A stretch of 64,000 bases of DNA. It comes from Oscillospiraceae bacterium (GTDB lineage: Bacteria > Bacillota > Clostridia > Oscillospirales > Oscillospiraceae). The notes below the pieces were generated by a model, which saw nothing but the letters and a program-made list of their open reading frames with translations, searched no databases and was not told the origin of the DNA. The translations under genes and the position numbers were made by a program. The stretch lies in assembly GCA_902798545.1 (NCBI GenBank), contig CADBWQ010000009.1:62001-126000 (forward strand), read 5' to 3'. Positions 17,140-25,583 of this stretch are shown here, in pieces. Every line of letters starts with the position of its first letter. Position 1 is the first letter of the stretch.

Positions 17140-18042
17140 ATGTCTGATAAGAAGCACAAGCGCCACTGGGGTGACCGCCGGGACGGCCGCTGGGTGAAGG
17201 ATGTCCCCGGCCTTCAGACGATCATGGGACACATTCTTCCCAACCGCACCGACTGCGAAGTTTTCATGAAGGACAGCTTCGATGTGACGGAGCTGCTCCC
17301 CTACCTGGAGAAGAAGAACGCCTCGCACCCCGACTACAAAACCACGGTCTTTCACGCGCTCATCATGAGTATCGCGCGCATGCTCAAGGAGCGTCCGAAG
17401 ATGAACTACTTCATCCAGGGCCGCCGCATGTACGAGCGCTTTGACATCAGCCTGAGCTTTGTCTGCAAGCGCCGCTTCCAGGACAACGGCGAGGAGGCCC
17501 TCATGTTCTTTGTTCCGAAGGACGATGAGACGCTGGACACCATGAGCTATAAGATCGCCGGCGAGATTCAGGAGACCCGAAAGAGCGAATCTTCCACCGG
17601 CGGCATCGATGCGGTCATCGACGGCTTTGCCAAAATCCCGCGTCTGATTCTGATTCCCGTCATGCGCGTCATCCGCTGGATGGACTTCTGGGGCGTGAAC
17701 CCGAAGGCGCTCACCGACGGCGATCCGAACTACTCCTCGGTCCTGCTCTCCAATCTCGGCAGCATCCAGGCCCCCGCCGTCTATCACCACCTGAACAACT
17801 ACGGCACCAACAGCATCATGGTCACGATCGGCACCATCCACAAGGAAGAGCGCATCATGCCTGACGGCAGCAGGCAGATCCGCGACGTGGTCGACATCGG
17901 CGCCACCCTGGACGAGCGCATCGCCGACGGTTTCTACTTTGCCCGCAGCCTGAAGCTGGTAAAGTATATTTTCGCTCACCCGGAGCTGCTGGATCTGCCG
18001 CTGAACCAGCCGAGCAATTTTGACTACAGCGCAAAGATCTGA
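17140..18042 (+). CDS. 2-oxo acid dehydrogenase E2-like acyltransferase with altered active site
   Basis: 300 residues matching the catalytic domain of 2-oxo acid dehydrogenase E2 / chloramphenicol acetyltransferase, without lipoyl or E1-binding domains and with no E1 or E3 gene nearby. Supporting segments are TTVFHALIMSIARMLKERPKMNYFIQGRR and the C-terminal VLLSNLGSIQAPAVYHHL. The family motif DHRxxDG near the end reads DERIADG (about residues 257-263), so the catalytic His is replaced by Glu while the Asp is kept. Either the chemistry differs or it is a structural relative. GGAGG (17127-17131) supports ATG 17140. It is followed after 22 nt by an acyl-CoA ligase gene, so an acyl transfer from CoA or AMP-activated acids is the likely theme. 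Confidence 0.8.
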   Translation: MSDKKHKRHWGDRRDGRWVKDVPGLQTIMGHILPNRTDCEVFMKDSFDVTELLPYLEKKNASHPDYKTTVFHALIMSIARMLKERPKMNYFIQGRRMYERFDISLSFVCKRRFQDNGEEALMFFVPKDDETLDTMSYKIAGEIQETRKSESSTGGIDAVIDGFAKIPRLILIPVMRVIRWMDFWGVNPKALTDGDPNYSSVLLSNLGSIQAPAVYHHLNNYGTNSIMVTIGTIHKEERIMPDGSRQIRDVVDIGATLDERIADGFYFARSLKLVKYIFAHPELLDLPLNQPSNFDYSAKI

Positions 18043-18064
18043 TTATTACAGGAGAAACTCTGAT

Positions 18065-19801
18065 ATGGAAACCATTACCGCAAAAACACCCTGGGAGAAC
18101 CAGATGGACCAGATTCCCATGCATCTGGAGTACTTCGAGGGATCCATGGTCGACAAGGTCATGCAGATCGCCGAGCAGTACCCCAACAACATCGCCTTTG
18201 ACTTCATGGGCAGGCATACCACTTACCGCCAGATGGTCCGGGAGATCGAGCGCTGCGCCAAGGCGCTCAAGACCATCGGCATCCGCGAGAACGACAAAGT
18301 CACCATTGCGATGCCGAACTGCCCTCAGGCGATCTATATGTTCTACGCCGTAAACATGGTCGGCGCCATCGCCAACATGATTCATCCGCTCTCCGCCGAG
18401 AAGGAGATTGAATTCTATCTGAATGAGTCGGAGTCCGTCACGGCCATCACACTGGATCAGTTCTATCACAAGTTCGAGCACATCCGTGAGAATACCGGGG
18501 TCGTCAACATCATCATCGCCTCTGTCAAGGATGCTCTGTCCAAACCTGTCAGAGCCGGATACATGCTGACCGAGGGCCGCAAAATCAGGAAGATCCCCAA
18601 GGACGCTCCCGTCATCCGCTGGAAGGAGTTCATGCACCTCGCCCAGCACTGCTTCTACAACTACAAGGTGAGCCGTCCCTCCGATGCCCCCGCCGTCATC
18701 CTGTACTCCGGCGGCACCACCGGCACGACCAAGGGAATTGTTCTGACCAACAGAAACTTCAACGCCCTCTCCCAGCAGATCGTCGCCACGAACCCCATGT
18801 TCAAGCCCGGCGACAGGATGCTCTCGGCCATGCCGCTGTTTCACGGCTTCGGTCTCGGCGTCTGCATCCACTCGATGCTGGCCCAGGGCGGGCGCTGCAT
18901 TCTGGTGCCGCGTTTCACCGCCCAGAGCTATGCCAGGCTCATCACCAAGTATCAGTGCAACTTCATCGCCGGCGTTCCCACTCTGTATGAGGCGCTGCTC
19001 CGTCTGCCCAGCATGGACGGCGCAAACCTCAACTGCCTGAAGGGTGTTTTCTCCGGCGGCGACAGTCTTTCCATTGAACTGAAGAAGAAGTTCGACAAGT
19101 TTCTCTACGAGCACAATGCCGTCGTCCAGGTCCGCGAGGGTTACGGCACCACCGAGACCGTTACGGCCTGCTGCCTGACGCCTCCCAACCGCTATAAGGA
19201 GGGCAGCATCGGCATTCCCTTCCCCGATACCTACATCAAGATCGTGGAGCCCGGCACCGACCGTGAGCTTCCCTATGGTGAAGAGGGCGAAATCCTGCTC
19301 GCCGGACCCACGGTCATGAAGGAATATATGAAGCACCCCGATGAAACCGCCCAGACCCTGCGCCATCACGCCGACGGCCTGACCTGGGTCTATACGGGTG
19401 ACCTCGGCACCATGGACGAAGAGGGCTTCATCTACTTCAAGGGTCGCGCCAAACGGATGATCATCTCCTCCGGTTACAATGTCTATCCCGGTCAGCTTGA
19501 GAACATTCTCGACGCCCATGAGAAGGTCCAGATGAGCTGTGTGATCGGTGTCCCCGATCCCTACAAGATGCAGAAAGTCAAAGCCTTCGTAAAGCTCGTC
19601 CCGGGCACGCCCCAGACAGACGAGACGAAAGAAGAGCTGCTCGCCTACTGCCGCAGGCACATCGCCAAGTACGCCATGCCCTATGACATTGAGTTCAAGG
19701 ACGACATGCCCAAGACCCTGGTCGGCAAGGTCGCCTACCGCGTCCTCGAAGAGGAGGAGCTTGCGAAGATCCGGGCGGCCAAACAGGCGTCCGATGAATA
19801 A
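18065..19801 (+). CDS. AMP-forming acyl-CoA ligase (class I adenylate-forming enzyme)
   Basis: 578 residues. The AMP-binding P-loop is YSGGTTGTTKGIVLTNRN; further core motifs are EGYGTTETVTACC, the Asp of YTGDLG, and the hinge GRAKRMIISSGYNVYP, with the C-terminal catalytic Lys in KTLVGKVAYR. It activates a carboxylic acid to acyl-AMP and then to acyl-CoA. AGGAGA precedes the ATG at 18065. The gene lies between the E2-like acyltransferase and a small membrane protein gene that overlaps its stop codon, so the three probably act on one acyl substrate. Chain length and specificity are unknown. Confidence 0.88.
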   Translation: METITAKTPWENQMDQIPMHLEYFEGSMVDKVMQIAEQYPNNIAFDFMGRHTTYRQMVREIERCAKALKTIGIRENDKVTIAMPNCPQAIYMFYAVNMVGAIANMIHPLSAEKEIEFYLNESESVTAITLDQFYHKFEHIRENTGVVNIIIASVKDALSKPVRAGYMLTEGRKIRKIPKDAPVIRWKEFMHLAQHCFYNYKVSRPSDAPAVILYSGGTTGTTKGIVLTNRNFNALSQQIVATNPMFKPGDRMLSAMPLFHGFGLGVCIHSMLAQGGRCILVPRFTAQSYARLITKYQCNFIAGVPTLYEALLRLPSMDGANLNCLKGVFSGGDSLSIELKKKFDKFLYEHNAVVQVREGYGTTETVTACCLTPPNRYKEGSIGIPFPDTYIKIVEPGTDRELPYGEEGEILLAGPTVMKEYMKHPDETAQTLRHHADGLTWVYTGDLGTMDEEGFIYFKGRAKRMIISSGYNVYPGQLENILDAHEKVQMSCVIGVPDPYKMQKVKAFVKLVPGTPQTDETKEELLAYCRRHIAKYAMPYDIEFKDDMPKTLVGKVAYRVLEEEELAKIRAAKQASDE

Positions 19802-19985
19802 GTCTGTCCATATCGGCATTACCATACTGATCATGCTGGTCGTTACAAGATTTCTGATCAGAATTGTTGATGCGACCGTACAGATCGACAATGATATTGG
19901 CATGCTGCTGTTGCTCGTGGTCGCGGTAAATGCGGCCATCGGGCTGATCAGCCGCAGACTGTATCAGCGACGGAGCAGGCGGTAA
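19794..19985 (+). CDS. Small two-helix membrane protein
   Basis: A 63-residue protein whose ATG lies inside the last codons of the acyl-CoA ligase gene (8-nt overlap), a sign of translational coupling. Two hydrophobic helices (about residues 8-24 and 37-53) are joined by a short acidic stretch (IVDATVQIDND), and the tail is strongly basic (SRRLYQRRSRR). I recognise no family. It may anchor the ligase or acyltransferase to the membrane (inference). A terminator follows at 20039. Confidence 0.65.
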   Translation: MNKSVHIGITILIMLVVTRFLIRIVDATVQIDNDIGMLLLLVVAVNAAIGLISRRLYQRRSRR

Positions 19986-20038
19986 GGAGGCCGAGCTGCG
20001 GTGCTTCGTCACGGCAGCTGTCTCATCTCATACAAAGA

Positions 20039-20070
20039 ACACCCCCGGAACTCTGATCCGGAGGTGTTTT
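20039..20070 (+). terminator. Intrinsic terminator after the acyl module
   Basis: ACACC-CCGGA pairs with TCCGG-GGTGT around one mismatch, followed by TTTT. It lies between convergent genes. Confidence 0.75.
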
Positions 20071-20109
20071 CTTCTGCCGTGTCATCTCATGCCTGTTTGG
20101 TTTTTCTTC

Positions 20110-21330
20110 TCATTGCGGACCGGCATCGGGACTACGTGCTGTTCTGACAATGGTATAGGGCGGTGCGTATTCCGGAATATACATCCGGAAGAGCATTTCC
20201 GCATGACGGGTATCGGTGATCTGCTCACCGCTCTCATCCCAGAGTCTTTCCGCGGTAAACGGAATCCCGTCCGTCCCCGGAAGCAGGAGTTCCAGCCGGT
20301 CACCCATGTTGATCTTGTTGCGCTGTTTCAGCAGGGCCATCCCGTTTTCATCACAGACGGAGACAATTGCCACGACCTCCGCCGTCGAACGGTAAAGAGA
20401 GTCCGCATAGTACTGCTGCGGCTGGCCATAGTAAAACCCGGTACAGTACGGACGGTGACTGACGGCATCACACTCCCGAACCGCACGCAGGGGCGGTGTT
20501 TCGCCTCTTCCAAGGGCATCCAGCGCCATGCGGTAGGCGTTTGTAACCGTGCCGGTATAGTAGGCGGACTTCATTCTCCCCTCGATTTTAAAACTGTCAA
20601 CACCGGCTTCCCGGAGTTCTGCCAGATGCTCGATCATACACAGATCTTCGGAGTTCAGAATAAAGGTGCCCCCGTCTTCGGAGACTTCCATGTATTTCCC
20701 AGGGCGGGTTTCCTCCACGAGATGGTATTTCCAGCGACAGGGCTGCGCACATTCGCCATGGTTCGAATCTCTCCCCGTCAGATAATTGGAAAGCAGACAT
20801 CTGCCGGAAAAGGAGACGCACATCGCACCGTGGACAAATGTCTCCAGGCGGAGTCCGGCGGGACTGTGTTCACGGATATCGCGGATTTCCTCCATACTGC
20901 ACTCCCGGGCAAGAACCACGGTATCCGCACCAAGGTCAGACAGGAAAGCAGCGGTTTCACTGTTCAGCACGCCCAGCTGCGTACTGACATGTCTTGCACA
21001 TTTCGGTGCGTAACGCTCTGCCATGCGAAGAAGTCCCAGATCCGCCAGGATCAGTGCGTCCGCTCCCAGGTCCTGCAGGAAAGAAAAGTAGTCCGGGGCG
21101 AGTTCCAGTTCCTTCTCCCGCGGAAGCACATTGCAGGTAATATAAGCCTTTTTCCCCCGGTCGTGGATCAGACGGATTGCCTGCTCAAGATCTGCGTCAG
21201 AAAAATTGACGGATTTTGCGCGCATGCCAAAGAGTCTGCCTGCAAGATATACGGCATCCGCTCCGTAGAGAAGCGCCGTATGCACCCGATCCAGATCCCC
21301 CGCCGGGGACAGCAGTTCCGGTAGATTCAT
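20110..21330 (-). CDS. Peptidase U32-family protein (tRNA/rRNA hydroxylation type)
   Basis: 406 residues. Starts LPELLSPAGDLDRVHTALLYGADAVYL, as in all U32 proteins. The family signature ETFVHGAMC is followed by GRC, GEC and QPCR, giving four cysteines that in characterised homologues (TrhP/RlhA type) hold an iron-sulfur cluster used for prephenate-dependent RNA hydroxylation. Older annotation calls these collagenases. GGAGG is placed 5 nt before ATG 21330; the in-frame ATG at 21345 overlaps that site. Probably co-transcribed with the exonuclease gene 23 nt upstream. Confidence 0.86.
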   Translation of the reverse strand: MNLPELLSPAGDLDRVHTALLYGADAVYLAGRLFGMRAKSVNFSDADLEQAIRLIHDRGKKAYITCNVLPREKELELAPDYFSFLQDLGADALILADLGLLRMAERYAPKCARHVSTQLGVLNSETAAFLSDLGADTVVLARECSMEEIRDIREHSPAGLRLETFVHGAMCVSFSGRCLLSNYLTGRDSNHGECAQPCRWKYHLVEETRPGKYMEVSEDGGTFILNSEDLCMIEHLAELREAGVDSFKIEGRMKSAYYTGTVTNAYRMALDALGRGETPPLRAVRECDAVSHRPYCTGFYYGQPQQYYADSLYRSTAEVVAIVSVCDENGMALLKQRNKINMGDRLELLLPGTDGIPFTAERLWDESGEQITDTRHAEMLFRMYIPEYAPPYTIVRTARSPDAGPQ

Positions 21331-21353
21331 GTTTTCCTCCAGCAATTTGCAAC

Positions 21354-22139
21354 TTACCGCAGCGTTCGGCCCGTCTGCAGGTCATAGGTTCGGATGAAGC
21401 GGTCAATCTCGATCCCCTCGTCCAGATAACGCCGCAGGATCTCGCCGCAGGCGTGGCTGTCACTGCCGGCGTGGTGGTGGTCCAGCTCGATGCCGAGGCA
21501 GTCGCACATGGTGTTGAGACGGTGGTTCTCCGTCTCCGGATGCATCTGCCGGCTCATGCGCACCGTGCAGGCGTATTTCACCCGCACCTGCCAGGGAATA
21601 TCGTAAGCGCGCAGGCATTTGGCCAGCACACCGAGGTCAAAGGTCGCGTTGTGTGCCACGAGAACACCGTTTGCCATGATCGGCTCGATCTTCTCCCAGA
21701 GTTCCGGGAAGTTCGGTTCATTCTCCACCATTGCCGGGCTGATCCCGGTGAGCTGAATATTGAACGGGTCGAAGCGGGTCTCCGGATTTACAAGAGAGTA
21801 GAACTCCTCCGTGATCTCACCGTCCTCGATCACCGTGATACCGATGGCGCTCATGCGGTCGTTCCAGGCGTTCGGCGTCTCCACGTCGAAGGCCACATAG
21901 CGGCCCTTCGGACTGACGCGCGTAAAGCGCCGGAACACATGGCCGTCCCGCTCCACCGTCTCCAGCCACATTTCCGCGGGACGCACCCAGAGTCCATGGC
22001 TGCCGTACAGGGCGCGATACACCACCATCGGCTCCTCTGTCTCTGAATGCCGGGCGATGTCCAGCACCTCATATTCATTTCCCTTGAAATGGCGATACCG
22101 TCCCGGAACGATCTGCCGTTTTGCCTCTTCCAGTGTCAT
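21354..22139 (-). CDS. DUF1653 domain fused to a DnaQ/RNase T-type 3'-5' exonuclease
   Basis: 261 residues with two parts. Residues 1-65 are a DUF1653 domain (GRYRHFKGNEYEVLDIARHSETEE, YRALYGSHGLWVRP). Residues 80-260 are a DEDDh exonuclease: FDVETP supplies the first acidic pair, VAHNATFDLGVL the third Asp, and HHHAGSDSHACGEIL the His and last Asp. The domain combination suggests nucleic-acid trimming with an extra substrate-recognition module. The start at 22139 follows GGAGAAGGA; a 60-codon upstream extension lacks family similarity. Middle gene of ybaK-exonuclease-U32. Confidence 0.86.
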   Translation of the reverse strand: MTLEEAKRQIVPGRYRHFKGNEYEVLDIARHSETEEPMVVYRALYGSHGLWVRPAEMWLETVERDGHVFRRFTRVSPKGRYVAFDVETPNAWNDRMSAIGITVIEDGEITEEFYSLVNPETRFDPFNIQLTGISPAMVENEPNFPELWEKIEPIMANGVLVAHNATFDLGVLAKCLRAYDIPWQVRVKYACTVRMSRQMHPETENHRLNTMCDCLGIELDHHHAGSDSHACGEILRRYLDEGIEIDRFIRTYDLQTGRTLR

Positions 22140-22210
22140 GTTATTTCCTTCTCCGTCAGGGCGTCCGTCCTGCCGGCCTGCCAGTTTTTTGTTTGTTTCC
22201 CATTGGGGGG

Positions 22211-22699
22211 TCAGGCTGCACCATCCACGACCAGATCGGCCGTCGTGAGCTCCGCTGCCCGGATCAGGTCCTGCGGATTCAGCTCCACCTGGGCGCCCAC
22301 CTTCCCCGCGCTGACACACACCGTGTCGAAGAGTTCCGCGGTCTCATCCAGGAAGGACGGGAAGGGCTTCTTCATGCCGATGGGAGAGCAGCCTCCGTGG
22401 ATGTATCCGGTGAGGGGGAGCAGCTCCTTCTGTTTGATCATGACGATGGCCTTCTCCCCGGAGACTCTGGCTGCCTTCTTCAGGTCGAGTTCCTCCTTTA
22501 CCGGGATCACGAACACATAGTACTGTCCGCTCTTTCCCTGTGTGACCAGGGTCTTGAACACCTGGTCCGGATCCTCACCCACAAGCCGGGCAACCTCCAC
22601 GCCGCTGAGACTTGCGTCTTCCTCATAAAAATGGCTGACATACGGGATCTTCAGGCTGTCCAGGACCCGCATGACATTTGTCTTTCCGGTATTTTTCAT
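22211..22699 (-). CDS. ybaK: YbaK/EbsC-type aminoacyl-tRNA deacylase
   Basis: 162 residues. TNVMRVLDSLKIPYVSHFYEED, VFKTLVTQGKSGQYYVFVIP with the catalytic Lys, and GYIHGGCSPIGMKKPFPSFLDETA match YbaK. The protein hydrolyses Cys-tRNA(Pro) formed by misacylation. Start 22699 follows GGAGAA 6 nt away; 32 upstream codons in frame are not family-like. First gene of a minus-strand set with the exonuclease (71-nt gap) and U32 genes. Confidence 0.9.
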   Translation of the reverse strand: MKNTGKTNVMRVLDSLKIPYVSHFYEEDASLSGVEVARLVGEDPDQVFKTLVTQGKSGQYYVFVIPVKEELDLKKAARVSGEKAIVMIKQKELLPLTGYIHGGCSPIGMKKPFPSFLDETAELFDTVCVSAGKVGAQVELNPQDLIRAAELTTADLVVDGAA

Positions 22700-22852
22700 C
22701 GCTGTTCTCCGTGTTCTATCCTTCGTGTGCGCCTCAGATGCTGCCTGTCTTTCGCCGCCGTCTGTCATACGCCCTGCCGGTTTCTGATCTCTCACGCAGC
22801 GGCGGGCTGTGAATGCTTCCGCTTCGGAGATGCGCTTCTCCGCAACGGTTTT

Positions 22853-22881
22853 ATTTTAATCGGAAATGACGGAATTGTCCA
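22853..22881 (-). promoter_or_regulatory. Sigma-A promoter of ybaK
   Basis: Minus strand TGGACA (22881-22876), 17 bp, TAAAAT (22858-22853). Confidence 0.55.
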
Positions 22882-22969
22882 TAAGAATACGAAAGAAATC
22901 TGAGCCTCTCCAATGTTGCGGCAGAACGGAAGGATGATCAGGCTCCGGACGGCATTCCGCAAAGCACCG

Positions 22970-23860
22970 TCAACCTGCCTGCAGTGTCGCCTGCTCCTTC
23001 ACATAGCGCACCACGTAGTCCGCAAAACGCCTCGTGGCGGGGCCGGCACGGCTTCCGGCAGCGATTGCGATGCCGATTGTGCGCCTGGCCTCCGGGATCA
23101 GGGGCAGCGTCAGCAGCCGGTCGTGCCGTCCCTTGAGCAGCAGTTCCGGCATGATGCTCATCCCCAGTCCCTGCTCCACCATGGCGATGATGGCATAGTC
23201 GTCCTTGGTATAAAAGCGCACGTTCGGCTTCACGCCTGCCGCCTCCAACGCACGACGGGCGTCGTGGTCTGAGCTCTTCAGCAGACTGATAAAGGGCTCG
23301 GTCTCACACTCCACCAGGGGGAACTTCGGATAGCTTGCAAACCTGCTGTCCAGAGGGAGAATCGCCAGAAGCCGGTCTTCCATCAGGGGGATGCACTCAC
23401 AGTCCAGCGTGCAGGGGACGTTGACAAAACCGATGTCGATGCTCCCGTCGGAGAGCCATTCCTCCACGTCGTGATAGTCCCCGTTCAGCAGGCGGAAGTC
23501 CACGTTCGGATAGTCATTCTGAAACTCCTTCAGCACGCCCGGCAGCCAGTGGACCGCCACGGAGGTAAAAGCTCCGATGCGAACGGTGCCTGTATCGAGA
23601 CCGCGGATGGAGGATGCCGTCTGCTCCAGCTGTTCGGCGCTGCTGAGAAGGCTTCGCACCGCCGGCATCAGGCGCTCCCCTTCTCCCGTCAGAGAGACCC
23701 CTGCCCGGCTGCGCTTCAGCACCGCAAAACCCAGGTCCTTCTCCAGGCTGTCCAGCGTGTGGCTGACCGCGGACTGGGTCACGTTCATCTGTCTGGCGGC
23801 CTGTGTCAGGCTCCCCTGCTCCACCACGGCCACCAGTGTTTTGTACTTTGTGAGGTTCAT
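22970..23860 (-). CDS. LysR-family transcriptional regulator
   Basis: 296 residues. The N-terminal helix-turn-helix is typical (TLVAVVEQGSLTQAARQMNVTQSAVSHTLDSLEKDLG), and the periplasmic-binding-like effector domain follows (GTVRIGAFTSVAVHWLP to the C-terminal end). It is divergent from a sodium/solute symporter gene, with a 10-bp-arm palindrome between them that covers its own -10 box, so it most likely controls the symporter and itself. The effector is unknown; it may be the transported solute. Confidence 0.92.
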   Translation of the reverse strand: MNLTKYKTLVAVVEQGSLTQAARQMNVTQSAVSHTLDSLEKDLGFAVLKRSRAGVSLTGEGERLMPAVRSLLSSAEQLEQTASSIRGLDTGTVRIGAFTSVAVHWLPGVLKEFQNDYPNVDFRLLNGDYHDVEEWLSDGSIDIGFVNVPCTLDCECIPLMEDRLLAILPLDSRFASYPKFPLVECETEPFISLLKSSDHDARRALEAAGVKPNVRFYTKDDYAIIAMVEQGLGMSIMPELLLKGRHDRLLTLPLIPEARRTIGIAIAAGSRAGPATRRFADYVVRYVKEQATLQAG

Positions 23861-23917
23861 GTGCCGTCCCGTTCCCTCTTATTCTCCGCTTTTAAATGAA
23901 TTATTTTCATGTTTTTA

Positions 23918-23950
23918 TGAGTATAATTACTTCTGTTCCTATTATACTCA
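23918..23950. promoter_or_regulatory. Large palindrome, probable LysR operator
   Basis: TGAGTATAAT (23918-23927), 13-bp spacer, ATTATACTCA (23941-23950): a perfect 10-bp inverted repeat in the divergent lysR/putP region. The right arm contains the lysR -10 box. Confidence 0.7.
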
Positions 23951-23968
23951 AAAAAACGGGATTATCAA
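23941..23968 (-). promoter_or_regulatory. Sigma-A promoter of the lysR gene
   Basis: Minus strand TTGATA (23968-23963), 16 bp, TATAAT (23946-23941), overlapping the palindrome. Confidence 0.6.
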
Positions 23969-23990
23969 GAAAAAACCGTCCCCAGTCCTC

Positions 23991-24018
23991 TTGCCGCTTT
24001 TTCAATTTGGACTATAAT
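23991..24018 (+). promoter_or_regulatory. Sigma-A promoter of the symporter gene
   Basis: TTGCCG (23991-23996), 16 bp, TATAAT (24013-24018), 36 nt before ATG 24054. The palindrome lies about 40-70 bp upstream of the -35, a usual place for LysR-type activation. Confidence 0.65.
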
Positions 24019-24053
24019 TGCGTTTATCGCATAGAAAAGTGAGGGATCCCGCT

Positions 24054-25580
24054 ATGTCTTCATCCAGTATTTTCGTTATTCTCGCCATTATTGTCTATCT
24101 GGTCGGCATGATTCTGATCGGATATCGGCACTCCAAGGGCACCAGCAGCAGTTCCGACTTTTACCTCGGCGGACGAAAGCTCGGCCCCGTTGTCGCCGCC
24201 ATGAGCACAGAGGCCTCGGACATGAGCGCCTATCTGCTGATGGGTGTTCCCGGCCTGGCCCTGTTCTGCGGCGTCGCTGAAGCCGGCTGGACCGCCATCG
24301 GCCTTGCCGCCGGTACTTACCTCAACTGGCTTTTTGTTGCCCGCAGGCTTCGCGTCTATTCCGCGAAGCTGGATGCCATCACCGTTCCGGATTATCTTGC
24401 AAAACGCTTCCGGGACAACACCAGGCTCATCGAGACCATCGGCGCGCTGGTGATCATCATCTTCTTCGTGCCTTATACCGCTTCCGGCTTTGTGGCCTGC
24501 GGAAAGCTCTTCAATACCATGTTCGGCTGGGACTATGTTCCCACGATGATTATCTCCGCCGTCGTCATCGTCGCCTACTGCACCATGGGTGGATTCATGG
24601 CCGCCTCCATTACCAGCCTTATTCAGAGTCTGGTCATGACCTTCGCGCTGATCGTGGTTCTGATCTTCGGCATCAGCTCCGCCGGCGGCTGGAGCGCCGT
24701 GATGGAGAATGCGAAAACCGTCCCCGGCTATCTGAGCTTTACCGCCAACACCAACATTCTCGCGGATACCGCCGGGAAATATGGCCTCCTCGCGATCTTC
24801 TCCACCCTGTCCTGGGGCTTCGGTTATTTTGGCATGCCCCACATCCTGATTCATTTCATGGCTGCCAAAGATGAAAAGAACATCACACTCAGCCGTCGGA
24901 TCGCCGCCTCCTGGGTTGTCATCTCTCTCGGCGTCGCCGTCATCATTGGCATCGTCGGATACGCCCTCGTGAACACCGGCATCATTGAAGGCTTCGCCAG
25001 CAGCTCAGAAGCAGAGTCCGTTCTGGTCCGTGTTTCAAGCGTCATGAGCCAGAAGAACGTCTTCTTCGCCCTCATTGCCGGCATTATCCTGGCCGGTATT
25101 CTCTCCGCCACTATGTCCACCGCTGACGTGCAGCTTCTGGCTGCCGCCTCCGGTATCACACAGAACCTGCTGCAGGATGTATGCGGGCTGAAGCTGGACG
25201 ACAGAAAGAGTCTTCTGATCGCACGTATTGGCGTCATCTGCATCGCCATCGTCGCCGTGTTCTTTGCCCTGAATCCCAACAGCTCCATCTTCCGCGTCGT
25301 CTCCTTCGCCTGGGCAGGTTTCGGCGCCACATTCGGTCCGATTATGCTCTTCTCCCTGTTCTGGAAACGCTGCAACAAGTACGGTGCCATTGCCGGCATG
25401 CTCTCCGGTGCGGTCATGATCTTCATCTGGAAGTTTGGCGTACGCCCCCTGGGCGGTGCCTGGGACCTGTATGAGCTGCTGCCCGCCTTCCTTGTTGGTT
25501 GCATCATGATTGTGGTTGTGAGTCTTGTCACCAAAGAGCCCGATGCCGAAATCGTCAGAGAATTTGAAAGCGTGAACTGA
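24054..25580 (+). CDS. putP: Sodium:solute symporter (SSS family, PutP-like)
   Basis: 508 residues with about 13 transmembrane helices. SSS/PutP features: SSDFYLGGRKLGPVVAAMSTEASDMSAYLLMGVPG at the start, AGWTAIGLAAGTYLNW, FGYFGMPHILIHFMAAK and AGILSATMSTADVQLLAAAS. It imports a solute (proline in the best known members) with sodium. The start ATG 24054 is preceded by GTGAGGGA; an upstream in-frame ATG at 24018 is inside the -10 box. A methyltransferase gene starts 3 nt after the stop. Confidence 0.88.
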   Translation: MSSSSIFVILAIIVYLVGMILIGYRHSKGTSSSSDFYLGGRKLGPVVAAMSTEASDMSAYLLMGVPGLALFCGVAEAGWTAIGLAAGTYLNWLFVARRLRVYSAKLDAITVPDYLAKRFRDNTRLIETIGALVIIIFFVPYTASGFVACGKLFNTMFGWDYVPTMIISAVVIVAYCTMGGFMAASITSLIQSLVMTFALIVVLIFGISSAGGWSAVMENAKTVPGYLSFTANTNILADTAGKYGLLAIFSTLSWGFGYFGMPHILIHFMAAKDEKNITLSRRIAASWVVISLGVAVIIGIVGYALVNTGIIEGFASSSEAESVLVRVSSVMSQKNVFFALIAGIILAGILSATMSTADVQLLAAASGITQNLLQDVCGLKLDDRKSLLIARIGVICIAIVAVFFALNPNSSIFRVVSFAWAGFGATFGPIMLFSLFWKRCNKYGAIAGMLSGAVMIFIWKFGVRPLGGAWDLYELLPAFLVGCIMIVVVSLVTKEPDAEIVREFESVN

Positions 25581-25583
25581 GTC

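Noticed and set aside
17855-19939. A 694-codon minus-strand frame over the acyl-CoA ligase
   Set aside because: Antisense shadow; the plus-strand gene has complete adenylation motifs.
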